Source of the DNA: Acetobacteraceae bacterium
GTDB lineage: Bacteria; Pseudomonadota; Alphaproteobacteria; Acetobacterales; Acetobacteraceae
DNA length: 47,738 nucleotides
Assembly (NCBI GenBank): GCA_030041375.1
Contig: JASHOA010000034.1
Coordinates: 1-47,738, forward strand
Direction of reading: 5' to 3'
Positions 42,019-47,738 of this stretch are shown in pieces (the first letter of the stretch is position 1; each line of letters opens with the position of its first letter). The position numbers were made by a program, and so were the translations under genes. Below the pieces are notes generated by a model. That model was not told the DNA's origin, did not search any database, and saw only the letters and a program-made list of their open reading frames with translations.

Positions 42019-42978
42019 ATGGCCGGGTTTGTGGTCCGCCGTCTGCTGGCCGTGGTTGGCGTCCTCTTGGCGATGTCGGTTTTGATCTTCGCCATCGTCC
42101 ATATCCTGCCCGGGAATGTCGCCTACGCGATCCTCGGTGAGTACGCGACACCCGGGGCGGTTGCCGCGCTGGAGGCGAAACTCGGGCTGAACGAGCCCCT
42201 GTCCGTCCAGTACTGGCACTGGCTCGCTCAGATGCTGCACGGGAATCTCGGCCAATCGCTTTCGATGGATCGTCCGGCGGCGCCGCTGATCGCCGGCGCC
42301 CTCGGCCGGTCGGCGATCCTGGCCGGCATGAGCTTCGCACTCGTGGTCGTGCTCGGAATCGGTGGCGGCGTCTATGGCGCCACGCACAAGGGGCGGGTCT
42401 CCGATCGGACCCTGGCGTTCGTGCAGTTTCTTTTCATTGCCGTTCCGGACTTCTTCTGGGCGATTCTCGCGATCCTGTTCTTTGCCGCCTGGCTGCACTG
42501 GCTGCCGGCCACCGGGTACGAATCGATCGCCGAGGCCGGCGTGGGCGGCTGGCTGGCGCATCTCCTGCTGCCGGTGGCTGTCCTGACATTGGGGCTTACC
42601 GCGCACGTGTCGCGCCTGGCGCGTTCGTCCATGCTCGAGGTACTGGAAAGCCGATATATCCTGGCGGCGCGCGCCAAGGGGCTGCCGGAGCGGCTGGTGC
42701 TGTACCGCCACGCGCTGCGCAATGCCCTGCCGCCCGCCATTACGGTGCTGGCCATCGATGCGGGCATCCTGATGGGGGGCATCGTCGTCATCGAGACGGT
42801 ATTTGCCTATCCGGGCCTCGGGCGACTGCTGGTCTACGCCATCGAGCAACGGGACCTGCCGCTGCTGCAGGCGGGCATGATGGTGGTGACGGCGATCTAT
42901 GCCATTGCCAATTTGCTCGCCGATTTCAGCTACGCGCTGCTCAACCCGCGGCTCCGCCACGGGCGCAGCATCCGGTGA
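42019..42978 (+). CDS. ABC transporter permease, DppB/OppB type
   Basis: A 319-residue inner-membrane permease with six membrane spans. It has the N-terminal VRRLLAVVGVLLAMSVLIFAIVHILPGN and AALEAKLGLNEPLSVQYWHWL, typical of DppB. The EAA cytoplasmic loop SRYILAARAKGLPERLVLYRHALRNALPP contacts the ATPase. It begins 36 bases after the binding-protein gene and precedes the second permease by 40 bases. The pathway is uptake of a dipeptide-like solute across the inner membrane. Confidence 0.93.
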   Translation: MAGFVVRRLLAVVGVLLAMSVLIFAIVHILPGNVAYAILGEYATPGAVAALEAKLGLNEPLSVQYWHWLAQMLHGNLGQSLSMDRPAAPLIAGALGRSAILAGMSFALVVVLGIGGGVYGATHKGRVSDRTLAFVQFLFIAVPDFFWAILAILFFAAWLHWLPATGYESIAEAGVGGWLAHLLLPVAVLTLGLTAHVSRLARSSMLEVLESRYILAARAKGLPERLVLYRHALRNALPPAITVLAIDAGILMGGIVVIETVFAYPGLGRLLVYAIEQRDLPLLQAGMMVVTAIYAIANLLADFSYALLNPRLRHGRSIR

Positions 42979-43018
42979 AAATGCGCACGGAACCGGCCGG
43001 CCGATGGAGCCGGCGTCC

Positions 43019-43864
43019 ATGAGCGGGGCAGCCCTCGGGCAATGGCGCGGGTCGCGTGCGCTCCGGATCGGCGGTTGCGTCGTGGCCGCGATCATCGCGC
43101 TGGCGGTCATCAGCCCGTGGTTCGCACCATACAGCGCGGTGGCGTTCGATGTCCGGCTGCGCTTCGCTCCGCCCTCGGCCGCCCATTTTTTCGGAACGGA
43201 CGAGTTCGGCCGCGATGTCTTCTCCCGCGTCCTGGTCGGCGCGCGCTACTCGCTGGCGATGGGGTTCGGGGCGATGGCGATCAGCGTCATTGCCGGTGTT
43301 CCGCTCGGCCTCCTGGCGGCATTTCATCGCGGCTTCGCCGAGGCGGCGATCATGCGCGCCGTCGATCTTTTGATCTCGCTCCCGCCGATCCTGCTCGGCC
43401 TCTTGATCCTGGCGGTCACGCCGCCGAACTTGTGGAAGACCATCGTTGCCGTCGGCATCGTCTATATCCCGATCCTGACGCGGTTGACCCGCTCCGTGGC
43501 GCTGGGGTTGCTGGAAGAGGATTTCGTGCAGGCTGCGCGCGCACGGGGCGAGGGAGCCGTCTCGATCCTGGCGCGCGAGATCCTGCCCAATGCCTGGCCG
43601 CCCATCATCGTCGAGAGCGGATTGCGCGTTACCTTTGCGATTCTGCTTGGCTCGTCGCTCTCCTTTCTCGGGCTCGGCCCCCAGCCTCCGAGCAGTGAAT
43701 GGGGCCTGATGATCGCGGAGAGCCGGCAATTCATCGACCGTGCGCCGTGGATGGGACTGGCTCCAGGCCTTTCTCTCTGTGCCCTGCTGATCGCGGTCAA
43801 TCTTTTTGGCGAGGGGCTGCGAGAGCGGCTCGACCCCCGACTGAGCGGCCGCGGCCGTGCCTGA
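43019..43864 (+). CDS. ABC transporter permease, DppC/OppC type
   Basis: A 281-residue partner permease. AAHFFGTDEFGRDVFSRVLVGARYSLAMG is the conserved DppC entry, and VQAARARGEGAVSILAREILPNAWPPIIVE is its EAA loop. Five or six membrane spans are visible, and the ending ALLIAVNLFGEGLRERLDPR is diagnostic. ATG 43019 has TGGAG eight bases upstream; an alternative in-frame ATG at 43004 lacks a ribosome site. It overlaps the ATPase gene by 8 bases, so the two are translationally coupled. Confidence 0.93.
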   Translation: MSGAALGQWRGSRALRIGGCVVAAIIALAVISPWFAPYSAVAFDVRLRFAPPSAAHFFGTDEFGRDVFSRVLVGARYSLAMGFGAMAISVIAGVPLGLLAAFHRGFAEAAIMRAVDLLISLPPILLGLLILAVTPPNLWKTIVAVGIVYIPILTRLTRSVALGLLEEDFVQAARARGEGAVSILAREILPNAWPPIIVESGLRVTFAILLGSSLSFLGLGPQPPSSEWGLMIAESRQFIDRAPWMGLAPGLSLCALLIAVNLFGEGLRERLDPRLSGRGRA

Positions 43865-45929
43865 AACGGATCTCGAAGTTGCGGAACGGGCGCCCGGCGC
43901 GGGCGGATCGTCGCCGGCGCTGCGCATCGAAGATCTGTCCGTCAGCTATGCGACCATTCGCGGCCGGGTGCGGGCACTCGACCATGTTTCCCTCGCCATC
44001 CCGCGCGGCCAGGTGCTGGGATTGGTCGGGGAGTCGGGCTCCGGCAAATCCACGGTCGTGCTGGCGTTGCTCGGACTGCTCGACGAAGCTGCGGAGGTGA
44101 CGGCAACGGCGCTCGAATTCGAAGGGCACGACCTGCTCGGCGATCCCGTCACACCACGCGGGCGGCGCATCGGTACCGTGTTTCAGGATCCGTCGTCGAT
44201 CCTCAATCCCGCGCTCCCTGTGGGGCTGCAAGTGGCCGAGCCGTTGCTGGTACATCGCCGGATGGGGCGCGCCGAGGCATTCGAGCGGGCTAAGGAACTG
44301 CTCGCACAAATGGGCATCCCGCGGCCGGGCGCAGTCATGCGGGCGTATCCCCACCAGCTTTCCGGCGGCATGAAGCAGCGGGCGCTGATCGCCCAGGCAC
44401 TGGCGACGGAACCCGACCTCCTGCTGCTCGACGAACCCACCACGGCACTCGACGTCACGGTCGAGGCGCAAATTCTCGATCTGCTAGACGGGCTGCGAGC
44501 CGAACGCGGCCTGACCATGTTGCTGGTCAGCCACAATCTCGGCATCGTCGATCGGATCTGCGATCGGGTGTGCGTGCTCTATGCAGGCCGGACTCTGGAG
44601 TCCGGGCCGACGTCGGCGCTTCTGCAGGCCCCGCGCCACCCTTACACACGAGGCCTGCTGGGCGCCCTGCCGCGCCCCGATCGCCTTGAGGCCGCACCGT
44701 TGGTACCGATCCCAGGCAATCTGCCCGATCTCACCAACCCTGATCCTGGCTGCAACTTCCGGCCACGATGCCCGTTTGCAGAACAGGGCTGCGCAGAGCC
44801 CCAATTCCTTTCCGAGATCCTGCCGGGGCACTGGGTGCGCTGCCATCGTGTCGGGATCGTCGAAACCCTGCCTTGGCCGCTCCCCGAGCCTGTGGCCCGC
44901 GCGGGTGGCGGGACGCCGGAGCGGCATCGGGAGCGGCTGGTCGAAGCAGCCGAGATGCAGCGCGCCTTTCGCAGCGGCGGGACATTCGCCCGGCTGCTCG
45001 GCACCGAAAGCGTGACCCGGGCGGTGGATGGCGTTTCGCTTGCGATCGGCAGAGGCGAGAGCGTGGGGCTGGTCGGCGAATCGGGTTGCGGCAAATCGAC
45101 GCTGGGCCGCCTCCTTCTACGCCTCCTTCCCGCTGAATCCGGCTCGCTCCGGTTTGCAGGGGAGGCGGTGCCCGAGCATCCGGCGGCAGAGTTCCGCCGG
45201 CGCGCGCAAATCGTTTTCCAGAACCCGGATACCGCACTGAACCCGCGCCAGACCGTGGCGGCGATCCTCTCGCGCCCGCTCCATCGTTTCGCGCTGGCGG
45301 AAGGGCCCGAAGTGGTGCGGGAAGTTGAGCGGCTGCTCGATCTCGTGCGGTTGCCGCATGCCTTTCGGAGCCGCTACCCGCACCAACTCTCGGGCGGGGA
45401 GAAGCAGCGTGTCGGCATCGCGCGTGCCCTTGCCACGCGCCCGGATTTCGTGATCGCGGACGAGGCGGTTTCGGCGCTCGACGTTTCCGTCCAGGCGGCG
45501 GTTCTGAACCTGCTGGCGGATCTCAGGGCTCGGCTGGGAGTCGCCTATCTCTTCATCAGTCACGACATCGGCGTGATTGCCCACATCGCCGAACGCGTTG
45601 TCGTCATGTACCGGGGCCGGTTGATGGAGGAAGGGCGCACCGCGCAGGTACTGCACCCGCCCTATCACCCGTACACCGAGGCCCTGCTGTCAGCCGTGCC
45701 GGTGGTCGGTGCGCGCGAGCGCAGCGCCTCGCGGATTCGGCTCGCCGGCGATGCAAGCAGCGCCGTATCCGCGGCAGGCTGTCCTTTCGCTGCCCGCTGT
45801 CCACGCCGGATCGGACCCCTCTGCGACACCGTTCCGCCGCCATGGCAGGTGGCTGCGGAAGGTCATCGCATCGCCTGCCACATTCCGCTGCCGACCCTGG
45901 CTGCCATGCCTCCCGCGCTCGGCGGGTGA
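43857..45929 (+). CDS. fused double ABC ATPase (DppD-DppF type)
   Basis: A 690-residue protein with two complete ABC ATPase domains that energise the DppBC-type permeases. Domain 1 has Walker A GESGSGKST, signature LSGGMKQRA and Walker B LLLLDEPTTALDV. It ends with the oligopeptide-transporter C-terminal cysteine motif around CNFRPRCPFAEQGC. Domain 2 has GESGCGKST, LSGGEKQRVGIARAL, FVIADEAVSALDVS and a second AGCPFAARCPRRIGPLC motif. The paired cysteines probably bind an iron-sulfur cluster as in other Dpp/Opp ATPases. The GTG start overlaps the permease gene by 8 bases. It converges on the M28 gene with repeat R3 between them. Confidence 0.94.
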   Translation: MPETDLEVAERAPGAGGSSPALRIEDLSVSYATIRGRVRALDHVSLAIPRGQVLGLVGESGSGKSTVVLALLGLLDEAAEVTATALEFEGHDLLGDPVTPRGRRIGTVFQDPSSILNPALPVGLQVAEPLLVHRRMGRAEAFERAKELLAQMGIPRPGAVMRAYPHQLSGGMKQRALIAQALATEPDLLLLDEPTTALDVTVEAQILDLLDGLRAERGLTMLLVSHNLGIVDRICDRVCVLYAGRTLESGPTSALLQAPRHPYTRGLLGALPRPDRLEAAPLVPIPGNLPDLTNPDPGCNFRPRCPFAEQGCAEPQFLSEILPGHWVRCHRVGIVETLPWPLPEPVARAGGGTPERHRERLVEAAEMQRAFRSGGTFARLLGTESVTRAVDGVSLAIGRGESVGLVGESGCGKSTLGRLLLRLLPAESGSLRFAGEAVPEHPAAEFRRRAQIVFQNPDTALNPRQTVAAILSRPLHRFALAEGPEVVREVERLLDLVRLPHAFRSRYPHQLSGGEKQRVGIARALATRPDFVIADEAVSALDVSVQAAVLNLLADLRARLGVAYLFISHDIGVIAHIAERVVVMYRGRLMEEGRTAQVLHPPYHPYTEALLSAVPVVGARERSASRIRLAGDASSAVSAAGCPFAARCPRRIGPLCDTVPPPWQVAAEGHRIACHIPLPTLAAMPPALGG

Positions 45930-45934
45930 CGCTC

Positions 45935-45970
45935 AGAGCGGGATGATTTTTCGTCATCCCGCTCTTTGTT
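45935..45970 (+). terminator. intrinsic terminator-like hairpin between converging genes
   Basis: AGAGCGGGATGA (45935-45946) and TCATCCCGCTCT (45954-45965) form a perfect 12-bp stem with a 7-base loop TTTTTCG, followed on the plus strand by TTGTT. It lies just after the ABC ATPase stop and probably ends that transcript. It is the second hairpin of repeat R3. Confidence 0.7.
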
Positions 45971-46035
45971 CATTTTCTCGATCAATTTCATGGCTTTGGC
46001 GGATCGCTCCGCGATTCCACCAGAAGCCATATTGA
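45935..46035 (-). repeat. structured dispersed repeat R3, copy b (101 bp)
   Basis: Reverse-strand copy of 24611-24711, about 89% identical by eye and the same length. It begins two bases after the M28 stop codon and ends with the hairpin AGAGCGGGATGA/TCATCCCGCTCT, a perfect 12-bp stem. On this strand the first hairpin pairs TCAAT with ATTGA, TGGCTT with AAGCCA and ATCGC with GCGAT. It fills the gap between two converging genes. Confidence 0.88.
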
Positions 46036-46036
46036 T

Positions 46037-47338
46037 CTAAAATCCCGCGATCCGCCTGCCTTCTTCCGCCTGGATGGGGGCCGGCAGCGCCGGGTCCGTG
46101 CAGGCAGCGAGTACCAGCGCCGCAGCGACAGAGGCGGCCGTTTTCAGCTCTGTGAGGCGCACCTTGTCCGGCGTATCTGCAGCCGTCAGCAAGAACCGAA
46201 GATTGCTGTCTGGCTTCGCAAATCCGGCGCACACCCGAAGCGCCGGAATGCCGTGGCGCACGAAATTGGCGTGATCGGAATTGGCCATGAACCCTTGATG
46301 CAATCCCACCGCGAGGCCTGCAGGCTCGAGCGCGCGCCGGACGAACTCTGCAACGCCCGGGAAGCCACCCGTGATCGCCGTGAGCGTGGCATCGCCGGCG
46401 ACCGAGTCCAAATTGATGTTGCACGCGATCTCGGCCCGCTGCCGCGCGCTTAGCATGTCGAGGTGAACGCGGGAGCCGATCAAGGCCCATTCCTCGGCGG
46501 TGAAGAGCGCCAACTCCAGCCCGCACGGAAGGGTTGGAACGACCTCGCTGAGCGCCTCGACCACCGCCATCGCGGCCGCGACGCCGGATGCGTTGTCGAT
46601 CGCCGAGGCGGCCAGATCGTGTCCGTCGTAATGGGCGGACAGCACGATCCTTTTTTCATGTCTGCCCGGAATGGCCGCGAACAGGTTTTCAGCGACGGCG
46701 TCCGTAAAGGTGCCGCTGGTGTGAAGGGTCACATCCTGCCCGGCATGAGCGGATAACAGAGCGCCGGTTTCGTGACTGACTCCGACGGCCGGAATATGGC
46801 CCGGGCCGCCGTCACCAGAGGAACCGGTAACGGCAAGGCAGCCCGGCTCATGGAACGCGATGACAAATCCGCGCGCCCCGGCTGCTCGCGCGGCATCGTA
46901 CTTTCGCCGGCGATGTACATGGTCCGTCCCCATCATGAACTCATGCCGGACCAGCACGATCGCGCCGCGCACCGCCGCCGCCGCACGCGCCATATCGTCC
47001 GGTGTGCCGCGCCCAAGATCGATCAAGGGTGCTGAGAGGCCATGCGGCGGTGTGCCGGGAGTCCGGACCAGGCCGACAGCCGGTAACGGTGGTTTCCCTG
47101 CGACGGCGATCGAAGCCGGGCCTCGCGTCCAGCCGCGATACGAAAAAGGCCGGCAGGTCACTGCCGCGCCGGTTGCCTCCGCGATCCGGCCAGCAAGGAA
47201 TTCGCGCGCCCGGGCCTCGCTTTCCGTGCCTGCAAAGCGCCCCCCGCAGGCCGAGAGCGTGGCGAAGTCGTCCCCGATCCGCGACGATGCCCAGATGCGA
47301 CCCAGCACCGAACGGAGGATGTCTGCCATCGTTGTCAT
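46037..47338 (-). CDS. M28-family zinc aminopeptidase-like peptidase
   Basis: A 433-residue peptidase. A PA-type insert (about 95-205) is followed by the M28 catalytic domain. Zinc ligands and catalytic residues are His236 and Asp238 in SAHYDGHDLAASAIDNAS, bridging Asp248, Glu282 and Glu283 in FTAEEWALIGS, Asp311 in INLDSVAGD and His356 in NSDHANF. M28 enzymes remove N-terminal residues or cleave small peptides. No signal peptide is evident, so it probably acts in the cytoplasm on imported peptides. It converges on the dipeptide ABC operon, and the shared theme suggests coordinated peptide use. The stop codon is two bases before repeat R3. Confidence 0.88.
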   Translation of the reverse strand: MTTMADILRSVLGRIWASSRIGDDFATLSACGGRFAGTESEARAREFLAGRIAEATGAAVTCRPFSYRGWTRGPASIAVAGKPPLPAVGLVRTPGTPPHGLSAPLIDLGRGTPDDMARAAAAVRGAIVLVRHEFMMGTDHVHRRRKYDAARAAGARGFVIAFHEPGCLAVTGSSGDGGPGHIPAVGVSHETGALLSAHAGQDVTLHTSGTFTDAVAENLFAAIPGRHEKRIVLSAHYDGHDLAASAIDNASGVAAAMAVVEALSEVVPTLPCGLELALFTAEEWALIGSRVHLDMLSARQRAEIACNINLDSVAGDATLTAITGGFPGVAEFVRRALEPAGLAVGLHQGFMANSDHANFVRHGIPALRVCAGFAKPDSNLRFLLTAADTPDKVRLTELKTAASVAAALVLAACTDPALPAPIQAEEGRRIAGF

Positions 47339-47424
47339 GAGGTTTTCTCGAGTTTGTATCGAGTGATGGTGCAGTGAAGCGCGCGAGGGTCGACAGAGAG
47401 GCGGCAGGGGCCGACCAATGAAGC

Positions 47425-47545
47425 GTGGCGGCAGCGCTGACGGCCGAACTTTCCGGAATACCGGCGATGATCGAGCGCGTTGGAAATATCGACAGCGGCA
47501 ACGACTACACTTCGGGCGGCAAAGCGGCGATGGATATCGATCTAG
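47425..47545 (+). pseudogene. possible M20-peptidase 5' fragment interrupted by the IS630 element
   Basis: A frame open from GTG at 47425 reads VAAALTAELSGIPAMIERV, then GNIDSGNDYTSGGKAAMD, and runs into the insertion element. ERxxNIDSGS with a following G and A residues is the N-terminal pattern of glutamate-carboxypeptidase-like M20 peptidases. The match is short and contains no catalytic residue. If correct, a peptidase gene at the edge of this peptide-use region was broken by the insertion. It diverges from the M28 gene. Confidence 0.35.
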
Positions 47546-47554
47546 TACCCAGAA

Positions 47555-47738
47555 TCATACTTGGGTGATACGGCGGTTTTTGAACCGCCGCTGGTGGACT
47601 TTTTTCTTGGTCCAGGCGAACGGTTGGGCGGTGTCGTTGTAGGCCGAGACGAAGGCATCGATGTGCTGCTGTAACTGACCCAACGCGGCAAACGAAGCGC
47701 CGGTCAGGGACTGCCGTTCGAGGATGGAAAACCAGGTC
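47555..47738 (-). mobile_element. IS630-family transposase, C-terminal fragment cut by window edge
   Basis: Reading leftward from the window edge gives 60 codons to a TGA at 47555. They start TWFSILERQSLTGASFAALG and end AWTKKKVHQRRFKNRRITQV. The SILERQ, (L)xQHIDAFVxAYN and PFxWTKK motifs are diagnostic for the DDE-superfamily IS630 transposase C-terminus. The element appears to end near 47545, at CTAG followed by TACCCAGAATC, which would fit the TA-containing targets of IS630. Most of the element lies outside the window. Confidence 0.85.

Noticed and set aside
40525-43110. An 861-codon minus-strand open frame opposite the ABC transporter genes
   Set aside because: It is antisense to a well-supported binding protein and permease, with the low-complexity composition typical of shadow frames in GC-rich DNA.
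47571-47590. CGGCGG/CCGCCG hairpin with adjacent T-run as a terminator
   Set aside because: It lies inside the coding sequence of the IS630 transposase C-terminus and is explained by the codons for RRFKNRR.

Overview
The window is GC-rich alphaproteobacterial DNA, most likely from a Rhodospirillales/Acetobacteraceae-type organism. This is inferred from the high GC content, the glyQ-glyS-ppdK run, the lysC/ubiG neighbourhood and the ubiquinone gene; no rRNA or phylogenetic marker was tested. It is a chromosomal segment bounded by insertion-sequence fragments: the 5' end of an IS30-type transposase at 1-99 and the 3' end of an IS630-type transposase at 47555-47738.

Layout. 229-6294: a glycan-type methyltransferase, an acyl-CoA desaturase, and a minus-strand operon of CoA transferase, crotonase-fold protein and DHA2-type MFS exporter. 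6466-10288: an orphan cis-prenyltransferase, a DUF2076 protein with FDPTQ heptads, a membrane GH17 glucan enzyme and a small membrane protein. 10397-20942: housekeeping genes (glyQ, glyS, ppdK, a nitronate-monooxygenase-like gene, lysC, ubiG) and a bacterial dynamin-like GTPase. 21251-24490: a minus-strand block in which two separate transcription units each start with a recognisable fluoride riboswitch (crcB motif). One leads a HEAT-repeat protein plus a HIT hydrolase. The other leads an RppH-like Nudix hydrolase with an unusual N-terminal extension. No fluoride exporter gene is present in the window. 24823-29105: a five-gene DUF4129 / MoxR / DUF58 locus. 29057-35773: a ThDP enzyme, a 2-hydroxyacid dehydrogenase, a thiol-dioxygenase-like cupin, a LysR regulator, a YbfB-type MFS transporter and a second nitronate-monooxygenase-like gene. 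35899-47338: an amide, amine and peptide utilisation region. It holds a ureohydrolase, a DUF1028-M20-amidohydrolase operon, a divergent dipeptide-type ABC transporter operon (binding protein, two permeases, fused double ATPase) and an M28 peptidase.

Between the genes lie small dispersed repeats, each present at least twice. R1 is 107 bp with CTAG at both ends (2772-2878; 21017-21123). R2 is about 128 bp with a perfect 10-bp hairpin and a second 10-bp inverted repeat around a 34-nt spacer of variable sequence (21123-21251; 27177-27304). R3 is 101 bp and folds into two hairpins whose differences keep pairing on one strand only (24611-24711 plus; 45935-46035 minus). The two gene-free stretches longer than about 300 bases are 20943-21250, filled by R1 and R2, and 24364-24822, which holds the second fluoride riboswitch, its promoter and R3.

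The observations most worth follow-up are the paired fluoride riboswitches controlling phosphohydrolase genes rather than an exporter, and the structured repeat R3. I saw no tRNA, rRNA or CRISPR array by eye.
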